Shown one piece after another: positions 1-11,362 of a stretch of DNA of 64,000 nt (position 1 is its first letter; each line of letters opens with the position of its first letter). Both the position numbers and the translations under genes were made by a program. The stretch covers positions 62,001 through 126,000 of the forward strand of contig JAHLWZ010000792.1 of the NCBI GenBank assembly GCA_020536535.1, written 5' to 3'. The notes beneath the pieces are model-generated. The model had not been told where the DNA came from, ran no database searches, and worked only from the letters and a program-made list of their open reading frames with translations. This DNA is from Pelomyxa schiedti (Eukaryota; Evosea; Pelobiontida; Pelomyxidae).

Positions 1-752
1 CTCACGGTGGCGGTATGCTGTTTGTAGTGATTGGTGGAATGGTACTTGTGGGATACGCGCTTCTTGCTCTAGAATGTTTGTTTTTTTGTTTGTTTGGGGT
101 GAACGAAACGAGTGATGTGCTTTTCGAAAAATAGATGGGGCAAATTTCGTGTCACAGTGCCTTTTAGCTGCCGGTCATCCTGACTTGGTTTGTTTTTGAT
201 TTTTGTAGTATGGAATGGACTAACTAATGTTTCTTGGATAAGGTTATATCTCCTTGTCGAGGATATCCTTGCGGCAGAGAGGAAATTGGAGGTATCACCC
301 TCAGCACCTGCCTATAGTGTGTATTCCCCTCCTTTCAACTATCTCATTCGTTTATGGACTGGCTAACCCACACCCAATGTTCCATGAATGTAGCCAAAAC
401 TATGGTTGGAAATCAACTTGCGGTGCACATGCAGCATTGCCGTCGAGTATTGTGCCTGGTGATGTGCTGGTTTTTCACGGAAGTGCGTTTGCACTATTGT
501 TTTCCTTCTCCAATTCGTGGACTCATGTTTCAGCAGGTTCCTGCACAGATTCGGATGTATTCACTTGTTGTTAATTACTCAAATAACATACCCAGACTCA
601 CGCCACACTGATTGTTGCAATTTACAATTCAACAGCTTACATCGCCAGTCACTCCAATCAGCACTGGAGTATGTTCTGTACTTCCACACTTTTTGCTTAT
701 GATGAACAGACTACCCACACACCAATTATGCCACACAGTACGGCTACTATGA
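1..752 (+). CDS. 3' end of an unidentified gene, cut by the left edge
   Basis: I do not recognise the product. A chain of exons can be read on the + strand. One follows an acceptor near 208 and contains the stretch WIRLYLLVEDILAAERKLE. A 26-nt candidate intron follows (about 294-319), then an exon with HSFMDWLTHTQCSMNVAKT ending at 536. A 99-nt intron (537-635) leads to a last exon of 38 codons with stop TGA at 750-752. All three joins keep frame. A hydrophobic, Gly-rich stretch at about 3-75 (MLFVVIGGMVLVGYALLAL) could be a membrane segment of an earlier exon. The gene converges on the RhoGAP-SH3-Ras gene, with about 100 bp between the two stops. The 26-nt intron is far below the local norm and is the weakest part of the model. 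Confidence 0.4.
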
Positions 753-850
753 ATGGCTTCATCTCCCCTCATAACTCAAAACAATCGAAATGTTTTTTTT
801 GTTTTGAAAGGAACAAATGCTACCAAAAACAAGAATGAATTCCCGCTTGT

Positions 851-3637
851 CTATAACAAAATACATAGACGTCTCTTTGGACGTTGTCCAGTGCTTATCC
901 CCTCCCCACCCCCAATGCTGGCTGTGAGTGCCTCAGGTTCCCTCAAATACTCACGTATCTCGCGAACGAGAAGATGGAATGTTTCCTCCACATTGATCTT
1001 TGTCTTAGCAGAGGCAAGAACGAAAGATACCTCGAGCATCCTGGCTAACTCGTTTGCTTCCGCGGGTGTCACCCGCCATTCTTGGGGGAGGTCGGCTTTG
1101 TTTCCGACAATGATCACTGGTACTCTGCTGGAATCTTTCACCTCCAGAATGTGCCTGAAAAGACTGCCAGTATCTGCAAAACTTGCCCGTGATGTCATAG
1201 AGAACATTAAGATAAAGCCTTGCCCAGTGCGCATGTACTGATCCCTAATGTCTTTTAAGTACTGCCATGAACATAGTAATAATGGAGTACCTCAAGGTAC
1301 TCAGTTCTTCCTGTCCTAAACAAGTGTTACTTTTTTTTTTTGGTAGTTTAATAATGGGAATAACCAGCAGTATCCTGTAGATATTATGTAAGTTATCTCA
1401 TCAACGGGGGAATTCATTCATACAAGGATGTTTAGCAAGCAGTCAACATCATCAACAGACACTTGCTTACGATAGCACTAAGTATATTAAAGAAGATTAG
1501 AACTCGACCGATGGGGAAAAGAGGCATGCATCTTCAATCGTTGGGTCGTATACTTCGATAAAGCGATCTTTTACAAACGAAATTGTAAAAGCTGATCTGG
1601 AGGCAGTCAATACTATTTTTGAATTGATAAGAGAAAAGCCAGTACTTGCCAACACCCCCAAGGCCAACTACACAAACTTTATAGTCATTATTATCCCGTT
1701 CTCCAGGTTGTCGTGGAGGGTATTTTCTGGGTTTTGGAACAGCTGGTTGCTTGCATGGGTTAGAGTTTTAGGGAGGAAACTGAGTCAACTACATACCGTA
1801 CTGGTAGATTGGTTTTGAGGTACTGTAGTAATTGCGGGACTTGCTGAACTTGCGGGAGTTGCGGGAGTTGTTGCTGGGGTAGACGAAGGAGAGGGCGAAA
1901 GGAGACAACTAGAGGATGTATGGTGTAAAGGAGGAGGCCTGGATGGAGGGGGAGGTGGGGGAGGTGTAAATGCGTTTATAGGTGATGGTTTAGCTTGGGA
2001 TTTCAGTGGAGTTAGGGCTAATTTATTCAAATCATGATCTGAATTTTGACGTTGCTGTTGAAGGGAGCCAGTAGGGGTTTCTGATGACACTGGTATACAT
2101 TCAGATGCTACTGCTCCCAGAACTGATGTGACCACAGGGTCCACTTTAGGTTTTGGTGTAGAAGATGTGGTTTGAGGTGCAGTAACTGACAGATTAGGGT
2201 TTGGCGGAATATTTGTTTCGGGAGGAGTATGGATTGTAGCAACATTCATTGAAACGGGAATCAAATCTACAAAGTTGGTAGGAAAGAACCCAGTGCAGCC
2301 ACGACAAACTCCCTCCAGCCATTCATTGCTATGGGCGTTGATAATTTGAAGCCTTTCTCCCGCCTTAAACGTTAACACATCATCCAGTCCTAAAGTATAC
2401 AAGAAAAGAGTGTTTAAATTACACTGCTACAGAGGGGATACTTCGCACCATTATCATTATCAAAGTCGTATAACGCACAACCCAGTAGCCGGAATTCTAG
2501 ACAGCAAGGGTCGTCATTTGATTCAACCGCAGCAAGTTTATGAGACATGAGTGTGATGAACGGTGCATGCTTTATCATCTCTTCAGTGATTAGCAGCACC
2601 AGAGACTGCAGGTGTTGTGGAGTTGGATTCGTCTCACTCATAGACATTGTGGGCCTCACAAAAAATCTTGAAAAAATGGTAGCTAGCCGGGCAGCGGAAA
2701 TCCTTGTAGAATGCAAATACAGAAGAAGAGCCGAGAGTAGCCTGCGAGACACAGGAGGTAATTTGTTTACCAAAACTCGAACTTGGCGAAGCCGAGTGGC
2801 TTGCTTGGATATGGAGCCAAGTTTAGCTATCGTCCAGTAGTGCTTTGGGGGGATTATTGGGTGAGGAAGCATCTTTAGGTATAAGAGTAGCAATGACGCC
2901 AACGTACAGTGTTGTAAAGCACTCTTGCATTCGCAATCAACTGAAAGTGAAACAGTGTCGTCAGAGTTGGGCGTTGCGCGCGGAATAGCGTCATCAAGCA
3001 CATTTTGAGTCAATTGTAAGCCAAGCTCGATTGCTTTTTTTAACTTCTGGACTCCTTCGTCTTCTTCTGGAACAGAAAAGAGGTCATCCTTTGCCACGGG
3101 CGCCCACACGACGAGCAATTGTAGCATTCTCTCAACCGGCTCAGGTAAAGAAGCCTTACTGCTTGAACCCACACAACGTGTCAACGGCTGACCAAAAGTA
3201 AACACCGAAGAAGCCACGCCGCTGCCGCCACTTCGACACACAGGAGGCTGTTGAACTGACGCTACCGGCGGAGGCTGTGAGCACGATCGCGAGTGAGATG
3301 CGAATCCCTGGGAGTCAAGATCACGAAGGGTGGGAGTGGGCGCCGTAGGTGCGAGAGAAGGAGGCAGTTGAAGTACGGCATCTTCGAGGGTCTGCAGATC
3401 CGCTGAACCACAGCGGTAATCCAAAGCGAGAGGGGCAGATCCCGAGTGCTGTCGCGGCTTTTGTTGGTCCAGTAGCCACGGAGATCCGGACCTCTGTAGA
3501 TCCAGCGAAGGCAGCGGCGCCGGCGACGGAGGTACGACAACGGGCGAACCGAAATTAATTGCCAATATGTCATCTGGCAAAGGAGGCGGAGGAGGCAGGG
3601 GAGTGACGTCAACCGGAGTGCCGAGAACCACGTCCAT
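851..3637 (-). CDS. RhoGAP-SH3-Ras fusion protein
   Basis: Eight exons give about 811 residues: 3637-2449, 2389-1797, 1749-1646, 1596-1530, 1477-1424, 1374-1365, 1315-1291 and 1244-851. Order: Pro-rich N-terminus; RhoGAP-like domain about 145-350; SH3 about 376-440 (ALYDFDNDNGLDD, then GFFPTNFVDLI); Pro/Ser/Thr-rich linker; Ras-type GTPase about 616-811. The GTPase has P-loop GLGGVGKS, effector loop YDPTIED, DTAGQEEL, NKAD and SAK, and ends in a CaaX box (CILL), so membrane anchoring by prenylation is expected. The Ras part has no Met of its own. The frame runs in from the SH3-linker exon across a 47-nt phase-0 intron (1750-1796) with a CTAAC branch-like motif. In RhoGAP the usual Arg finger position reads LFSVPE, so GAP activity is doubtful. 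The start is the first ATG before a Pro-rich run and is divergent from the CUE-Arp gene. Confidence 0.82.
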
Positions 3638-3884
3638 TGTTTCGTCGTTTCGTCGAACTGCCTTTTTGTGAAACTCAGCGTTTGGATTACCACGAGGGTG
3701 ACTTGAACAACTCGGCTACAACTTCTTCTCCCGTCGTTACCATGAGCGAGTTTCGAGAAATTACTGGATTCCAACTCGTTGGGCGGTCACTCCCAACTTC
3801 GTGCCCGCAGTTGTATCGGTTTTTTTCGCCCTTTATTTTCTCTTCATTTCTGCTTTTTTTTTTCCCCCCTCGTTTGGTGCATGC
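3638..3884. promoter_or_regulatory. divergent intergenic region shared by two start codons
   Basis: These 247 bases separate the ATG of the RhoGAP-SH3-Ras gene (minus) from the preferred ATG of the CUE-actin-related gene (plus). They must carry the promoters or 5' UTRs of both. A pyrimidine-rich run (about 3826-3870) lies just before the plus start. No clear TATA box is visible. An upstream + ATG at 3739 is in another frame and was not chosen. Confidence 0.4.
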
Positions 3885-6666
3885 ATGGGAGACCCGTATG
3901 GTGTGGCTTCGATGCACAACATCAACAACAACAGGGCAATGGTGCCAATGGGCGAGGGCGGCTACGGCCAACTTGGTGGCACTGGGCTGCCACAACAACA
4001 ACACCAACGCAACGATGACGACGTGAAACGCGACGTCCAGGAACTTGTGAAGGAGTTTCCCGATATGGGTCAATCTCTAATTATGGACATGAGACGGGAA
4101 CAACCCTCGATGCCTGTACTAAAATGTACTACTGTTTTATAGTTATTCCATACAACAGCTAGGGATTGGAACTCTAACATCATCTTCTTCTCAAATTGGT
4201 TTTTTTTTTTTCTCCCCTGTATAGCCGAACTGTTGGCAATGCGTAGACCTCAAAATCCAATTTCATCCCATGACCCTAAAGTGGATTCATTTGCCCCACA
4301 ACACCTACTCAATGCAGGTACTTTTTCAACCTTGTGAATAATGCATCCTAAGTAAAACAAAGTTTCACCCAGAGACATTCCACCAACTCCCTACATACAA
4401 CAGGCCCCGCGCTCCAACTCTCCAAGAGCACTATCTCCCCCTGTTGCTTCTCCTCCAGCACACACCCTCGCAGCAACTACCCTTCCACCACGTAGTGTAT
4501 CTCCAAGTAATGCAGTGGTTTCGTTTCCTCCAGCATTCCACCCCAGTCAAAGTTACCAATCCCCGCAAAACCTCCAGCTACCTACTTGTATAAATTATGT
4601 TCCATCTAGACCACATCCAAAACACCCGAAACCAACCCCAGTAACTACACCAAACATCATGCCTCAACCAAGGGTCATACCAACAAATTGTACTTCAACC
4701 TCACCCTTATTGAGCCCCCCAACGTCAATTCCCCCCGCACCCTCTCAAAACATGTCCGTCACACCCTATATTCAACCAGCCATAACATTTCCCCCCGTCA
4801 CTAACCCTACTCCACCCCGTAATTACCCCAGTGCAAGTAATGCCCCGGCTGTACAACCACATGTGGCACCAACAGTCACCAGCCCAACGGCATCTTTTCA
4901 TGAAACAAGACCACCTTCCAAGCCAGAGGTGTCTGGAATAGCATCCCTCCCAAATTTGAGCTCTTTTCCAGAGTTTCACAAAGTCAGACCCGCTATCCTG
5001 TCACCTCCTCAACCTCGAGAAAACCAGCCCAACAATCATCAGCCTGCATCTGTGCAAGTGAATCAATATACACAGCGGTCTCCGACTCCACCCAAGTCCC
5101 CACAGCCCTTGAGGAATCCTTCTGAAAATACACCAAGTTTGCACTACCCAAGCCATACTCCAAATCCAATTGTACCAGGAGCGCCGAAACTCCTTCTTGG
5201 AGGTAGCTCACAATACCACATGTTCACAGAACCCATCAATGCACCTACACAACCACCGATATGCTCACCACGTCATGAGACCAATACAACGAATCAACTT
5301 CCATGTGAAACAGCACTTACCAAATCCACGTTTTCGCTAGGAAGCTGTTGCACTCACTTGCGTCTCCCCAGTGAGTTCAAGAGGACTACCACCCTCACAG
5401 TACAGCAGGCTACGCGTCTACGGTCTTTAATATCCTCAACTACCTTGGAAGTCTCTGTTGTTGTTATTGATAATGGGTCTTCCACAATCAAATTTGGTTA
5501 TGCCGGCCATGATCAACCTGCTGGGCAATTCTCAAGTTTAACTTCCCGTTCTGATAAGCTCAACAGTAACTTTCATAAATCGCTTAAATGACTTTTCTTA
5601 GCTCATTCAGGTTTGCCAATGCCAACACTTGACAGAGGCAGAATCAGTGACTGGGGTAGCATGAACAAGCTCTGGACATCTACCTTCTCCGCTTTGCATA
5701 CTGAACCAAGCAAAAACCTACTGTTATTGACTGATATGCCCCTCGGCAAGGAACGAGAGCAAATTGCAACTGAGTGGTTTGAAACACATAGCATTGCTGG
5801 CTTGTACATTGCGTCACAGGGAGTATTGTCATTATTATGTAGTGGACGTCCCACGGGTCTAGCTGTGGAAAGTGGCTATGGGGCCACATACTTCGTTCCA
5901 GTTTACGATGGTATGAGGTGATTTCTTTTTGCACAAAACGCAAACAATCTCTTCAAGGAATGATGCTCAGGCATGGTGTGAAAAGACTCGAAGTAGGTGG
6001 AAAAGACCTGACAGACTATTTCCAGAGGCTTCTTACCCAAAGAACACGCATAGACCGGACTTCGGAAAATTACTGTGCAATAAACAAGGCAAAAGAAGAG
6101 CTTTGTTCAGTGTCCCGGAGCAAAGAAGATATTGAGTTCTCAGAGGAAACTTTTTTACTGCCTGATGGAAAAGTTGTCCCTCTTGGACCTTCCAAACACA
6201 AGGTGACAGAGGCACTTTTTACACCGAGCCTACTGGAATCTTTCAATGTATTTGGGCTCCATCAACATATTCAATTCTCTATCAGGGACTGTGACCCAGA
6301 GCTTGGTATCAACCCGCCATTAACAATCTCCCAACACGTAAAAAAGAAGCGGACCTATACCAGAATATTGTACTTGGTGGTGGGAATTGTATGTTCCGGA
6401 ACCTGGATACGAGACTAACATCAGAGTTGTCTAAACTGACGCCAGCTCCCAAAGTTTCACCAAGAGTTACTTTTGACCAGTCCAAGTGCAAAATTTCTAC
6501 ATGGCTAGGTATTTCAGCACTAGGAAATAATCTTAAGCCATTCCCTTCCTAACTCACGATACTAGGGGCTTCAATACTTGGTTCCATGGGCGACTTCCTT
6601 GACAAGGTTATACTAAAACAAGACTATGACGAGAAAGGTGGAGCTGTGGCACACAAATTCTTCTGA
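3885..6666 (+). CDS. CUE-like domain, Pro-rich linker and actin-related protein
   Basis: The first exon (ATGGGAGACCCG, 3885) encodes a short Asn/Gln-rich lead and a CUE/UBA-like helical unit (DVQELVKEFPDMGQSLIMDM) whose last helix (ELLAM) lies after the first intron. About 350 residues of Pro/Ser/Thr-rich linker follow (4500-5450). The rest is an actin fold. The phosphate-1 loop reads VVIDNGSSTIKFGYAG. Later come WGSMNKLWTSTF, an actin-like LLLTDMPLGKEREQIATEWF and the phosphate-2/adenosine region near 5850-5915. The C-terminus has LGASILGSMGDFLD and KQDYDEKGGA, with stop TGA 6664-6666. Conventional actins and Arps lack a CUE domain and this linker. It resembles no single Arp class strongly. 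Roles could be in chromatin, cytoskeleton or ubiquitin-dependent trafficking; the choice is inference. Inner splice sites between 5900 and 6600 are approximate. Confidence 0.75.
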
Positions 6667-6744
6667 AGCCTAAGCCTCTGTTTGTGCAAAAAAAAAAATA
6701 ATAGAAAATAATATAATAAGAAAGGGCACGTGACTTTTGTGAAA

Positions 6745-7743
6745 TCATGATAATAGCTCAGGAACTTTGGTGTAGAATCTTTGCATCTCAGGTGGTATTG
6801 CCTAGGGTAGAATAAACCATTATTCTTGGGCAATTGTTTTTTTGTTTTTGTTGTAAAAAGACATTTGAGCATACCATGGAAACCACAAAGTAGGGAATAC
6901 TGCCAGCAAGCTCACTGTGCACAACATAGTGTACTCTCGTGTGCCCTGGTTTATCAGGAATTGTTTCCAACAGGAACCCACTTGGATATATTGTGCCTCG
7001 TGTGAAGCTTGGGCACGGTGGGCATCGTGGATCCTCAACACTAATGTAACAGAACCATATTCCAACTCCTTCCTCTTCCACCCAAGTTTGTACTTCAGCA
7101 AAGTCTCTGTAGAACAAACAGGCAATATATGGTAAGAATTAGGATATATACACAAGAGGGCAAGGATCGTGTGGGGTTTTTTGTTGTTAATGAAAGAAGC
7201 ATATGATACCTTGCGCTTATCCTACCACCCAAAGCTCCGTTTTGCCTTTCAACATAAAGCTTGAAAGTTCCAGTATGCAACACTACTGTAGTCCCACCAT
7301 AACTTGGATTCCATTCTGTTCGCCTTGCATTGTCCAACAATATCTAGTGACACAAATAAAAACCAAAGCATACAAACAACACTAGCCACAGTTCCCAGAC
7401 AAAATGAATGGCATCCACTACAAACAAGTTCTATGATTTATAAATAACTCTGAGATGCCAACAACCAAAACCCGTTGAAATAGCTTTCAAAAAAAAAAAA
7501 AGTAAGTCGCACGCACTTTATTTAGAATGTCATGCGGGCAAGCAGGCAAAACTCCTACGGCCTTGAAGCACGGCGCAGAGTGCCCCTTCACGTAGGTCCT
7601 CTTCACCTTGGCCGCGTCGGTCGATGACACGTCGGACCACGACTCGGGCCCACTCTCGCGGACCAGCCCCTTGAGCTTGACAAGTGCTTCCCCAAGTGGG
7701 CTGTTGTACTTGGCCAACGCCTCTTGGGCTTCGTTGCCCGCCA
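6745..7743 (-). CDS. START-domain lipid-transfer protein
   Basis: The protein begins MAGNEAQEALAKYNSPLG at 7743 and is about 240 residues, almost only a START domain. Motifs in order: CFKAVGVLPACPHDILNK, then ILLDNARRTEWNPSYGG (the usual D..R..WD region), RDFAEVQTWVEEEGVGIWF, VEDPRCPPCPSFTRGTIYP and HSELAGSIPYFVV. The last exon (AIPPEMQRFYTKVPELLS) joins in phase 0 and ends with TGA at 6745-6747. START domains bind phosphatidylcholine, sterols or ceramide in a deep pocket; the ligand cannot be told here. There is no signal peptide or extra domain, so a soluble carrier is expected. It lies between the CUE-Arp gene (convergent, 78 bp between stops) and the SKICH gene (same strand, 126 bp between its start and that gene's stop). 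Confidence 0.75.
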
Positions 7744-7869
7744 TTTCGTGTTGGTGGATCGATTTGTCGACCGTAAAAACGAAGCAGTCACTTTGATCAA
7801 AATGCTGTGAGTGAGTGGAGGCTCCACTCGTCCCACAAGAAAATGTATTTCCCTGTTGTTTGGTTTTTT

Positions 7870-10800
7870 TTATACAGTCTTTGTCCACGGGGCACTAATC
7901 TTGAGGTCGTACTTGCCACTGTTGCCAGAGAAGAACCGGAATTCGTATTCACCAATGGGTAGCTAGTTTCAGGTTTAGTGGCAAGTAAGAATGTGGAGGG
8001 ACGGCTAACCAATCTCCCATTGACCATCCGGGTATTGAATCGCACTGTGCCGCACTCGTGAGTTGGGTTGCTCCTGGCACAATACTCGTAGTACAAGTAC
8101 TGCTTGTTATCGGCACCTACCTCAAAAAGGCCTATCCAGTCACTGGTCGAAGGCTCAAGCTCATGGTACACCCATTTAACATCAACAACAGAGCAGTCCA
8201 CACTATTTCTTGTTGTTAGGTGTAAAAAGAGTAACTAAGGTACAGACTTTGGAGTGATAATAAGCGTGTCAGACTTGGGTATTGTGAGAGGTTCGCTAAA
8301 TCCACTGAAAGCTACACCTGAATTTGCTTTAAAGTAACGCAGTTCATATCTCTTCATGGTGTCTCGAGGAGCTGGGAACACAAGGGGGCAACTTCTGCAG
8401 AGTTGTTTTTGTTTATACTGCCTATTGCTCATTTGACCCTACGTGGCAAGATAAGCTCCAGGAAAAGGTGGTGTGAAATACCAATTCGTAAAGTCCTATC
8501 CAATCATTGGGAGAAGTAGCAACAGGTGCAATGGGGTTCTGCCAAGTAGCTATAATACATTGTCCCGTTTCGTCGTCTTTCACCTGAACGGTCAGAGGGA
8601 CTGGTGACCCCACTAATACGGCATTCGACTTGGCTATCCTTGTACCATCCGCATTGAAGTAGCGGATATCATAATAACCATCCTGGGAAAAATGCTGAAT
8701 AGGAAATTTGAGAACGAAAATTTGTACAGGTAAGTTTAGGAAACAATATTCTCCATGCACTAATCCGTCTATGGAAACCGGAGTGAGTACTTCCTTATTT
8801 ATTTTTAAATGTACTTGTGGCAGAAGAAGCTGTGCGAGATTTTTCTCTGTTATGTATAAATAAATCAATCCAATCTTTCTTGCAGGGGGCGTAGGTGGCA
8901 GTACATGTCCAAGTACATTTAACAGTACTTCCTTCAGCCTATGATAAAATAAGCTCCGGGTTGGAGTTGACTGGAGCACGTACTGTAACATTAAGTACTA
9001 CTTCGGGTTCCCCTGAAACTGGAGTGAATGAAGATATATTAAGCCTCAGCATTGTATCAGCAATATTGACTGGCGTAGTAGTTACAGGGGTGACATTCTC
9101 CGCCTGAACTGTAGTTGTTGCTGGAGGCTCCGTGGGAACAATTGGAGGTTGCCCACTTTGTGTTCTTGTATTGGACTCGATGACTTTGCGATAAGCCACA
9201 AAATTAGGCCTGCAACTCCGATTAAACAAACAAGGAAAGAACTGAACTGTTAGAACCCTGGAGAAATGACATCAATTTTCGCACAGTCTGATTCCTCTTC
9301 AGATCTGGGCAGTTATAAAAAATAGGAAATGCGTATCATAAATTTGGTACCCCTTATCCACTTCTTTCATTTTTGTTTTAAGCCTTTCTAATTCTTCCCG
9401 TAGGGTTGCTTCCTGCTCCCTGTAGTCTGCTATTTGCCTTTGAATATCACTGGGAGATTCAGTTCTAATATCGTTAGAGGGTCACAAGAAAGTGACAGGG
9501 GTTTTACGGTGGTGAAAGATGAATCTCGGTGGGAGGCTCTTCGTGATGTGGGACTAATTCAATACCCGGAATGGGAGCAAAAGGTAGTGGCGTTGGTTCC
9601 AGTTTGAGGAGTTGAGGTGGGTCCAGAACTACAGTCTGCTGAGTTACTGTTGTTTGGATTGGTGGTGTAACCTGCAGGGAGTTAGTGTTGACGACTCAGC
9701 AATTAGAAAACCGCACAAATTTTTGTATTTCTTGTATTTGTGACTTCTGGATTGTAACCTGCTTCACCAGCAAATCTCTACATTTAAGATGTTACAATAA
9801 TCCCAACAATGGAAGTGGACTACCTCACTTCTTTCAGGTTATCCAAGTTAACGTACTGTGGGTCACTTTTAGGTACGGTGGGAGGCAACAGGAAAGACGG
9901 AACTGCCACAGGTTCAAACATCTGTTCTGGTTGCTCTGAGGCAGGAGGAAGTTGGGGATCGGGTTGAGTTTGCACCTGTGGTTGGGGCTGGTATTGAATC
10001 TGCGCTGGTTGATGGTAATTGGTTTGAGTGGATGGAATTTGCGGTACTACGTTGCTTTGAGGCGGAATTGGCGTTAGAGTGGGTTGGGGGGTGGGCATAA
10101 AAGTTGGTTGGGTGCTGGTAGGTGGCTGTGGCACTGGGGGGCGAACGACAGGTGTTATTTGGGGTGCCTGAGGTGTTGGCAAAACCAACTGTGGTTGGCG
10201 CTGAGGAGGTTGCGACTGTGGTTGGGCCTGTATCTGGGGATGTGGCTGCGGGTGTGTCGGTGTCTGCTGTGGCTGTGGTGTTACTGGCTGTGGCTGGGGT
10301 AGTGGTGTCGGTTGTGGTTGCACTTGTTGAGGTTGCGCCGGTATTGGTGGCTTTGTAGTAGGCGGAACATGTATTTGGGAAGGTGATGGCTTTGGTACCA
10401 CTGTAGGTTGTGGTAGCGGTTTTGGGATGGGTTGTGGCTGTGGTTGTGGCTGAGGTTGCGGTTGGGGTTTTGTAGTTGGTACTATTGGTAATACCTGTGG
10501 CTGTGGGATTGGTTGTGGTTTTGGTGTTGGTGTTGGTGTTGGTGTTGGTGTTGGTGTTGGTGTTGGTGTTGGTGTTGGTGTTGGTGTTGCTTGTGGTTGC
10601 AATTGTGGTTTGGGAGGCAGTGGTTGTGGTAATACTTGGGGTGGTACTTGTGGCTGAGGTAATACTTGGGGAGGTGGCTTTGGTAGGACCTGTGGAGTAG
10701 TTTGTGGTTGAGTTTGGCGAGGGGGTTGTGCAATTGGAGGTGGGCTAGCCCCGGGGAGTGAGGACTGAGCAAGGAGCATGTCCATTGCTTGGTCCATATT

Positions 10801-11186
10801 TCCACCGCATCTTCTAAGAGCTTCCACAATCATCCAGCGTGGGTTAGAACAGAACTCCTGTAACTTGGCCACCTTAGGCAGGTTGGTATTAACATTGTGG
10901 AGAGAGTTATTCCATCACTTTATCATCATCAGACAACTCATTCAATTTTCGTGCTTCCTCAACAGGGTCGCTAAAATTGGCCACGGTGGCTACGCATAGA
11001 GAATCAACAACCACAAAAACAACAAGTAATAGCAGCCAAAAACAAAAAAAAAGGGGGAGAAGTACCGTCGTAATTGTTTTTGTTGGCGACAAGGGCATCA
11101 TGTAAAATCGACTGAGAGATGTCCGGAAACTGTCGACGCAAGAGTTGCAAGTTCTGCTGTGTCGTGTTCGGTACTGGTTGTGTCAT
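7870..11186 (-). CDS. CUE/UBA, Thr-Pro repeat, coiled-coil and triple SKICH-like protein
   Basis: The start (MTQPVPNTTQQNLQLL) leads into a CUE-like unit (LLRRQFPDISQSILHDALV). After two introns comes a second UBA-like helical unit (LQEFCSNPRWMIVEALRR, GGNMDQAMDMLLAQ). About 280 residues rich in Pro, Gln and Thr follow, including a (Thr-Pro) run coded by the GGTGTT hexanucleotide. Then a coiled coil (RQIADYREQEATLREELERL), and three beta-rich units each with the SKICH hallmark: DWIDLFIHN, NDWIGLYE and SDWIGLFEVG, with strands such as YYDIRYFNADG and GEYEFRFFSG. The stop is at 7870-7872. SKICH domains occur in phosphoinositide 5-phosphatases and the TAX1BP1/NDP52 autophagy receptors. Coupling to ubiquitin-binding helices suggests a cargo adaptor, by inference. 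Exon borders in 8400-9700 are uncertain. Confidence 0.7.
10523..10589. repeat. GGTGTT hexanucleotide microsatellite, coding (Thr-Pro)n on the minus strand
   Basis: About eleven near-perfect GGTGTT units lie inside the coding exon of the CUE/UBA-SKICH gene. On the minus strand they read as alternating Thr-Pro. The same unit expands again in the unrelated USB1 gene at 23.66-23.85 kb. Length polymorphism by slippage is expected. Confidence 0.9.
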
Positions 11187-11362
11187 CTGCGTTTGTTGTT
11201 TACTTTAATCTTGCAGTTAGCAATCAAGACTTTTTGTTGTTATGGCCCCAAGTTGAGTTTCTAATGCCAACTCAGAACCCCTGAGACGCCAAAAATGCCG
11301 ATTATCCACAGCAGCGAAAATAAATACAAAAAAAAAAGCAAAGAAAGAAGGAGCAGAACGCT

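Noticed and set aside
3739-3884. Upstream ATG at 3739 as the start of the CUE-Arp protein
   Set aside because: It is in a different frame from the CUE-like exon and runs into low-complexity sequence without a clear splice.
10476-10829. Antisense Val/Leu and His/Gln repeat frames
   Set aside because: Shadows of the Thr-Pro repeat in the SKICH gene.
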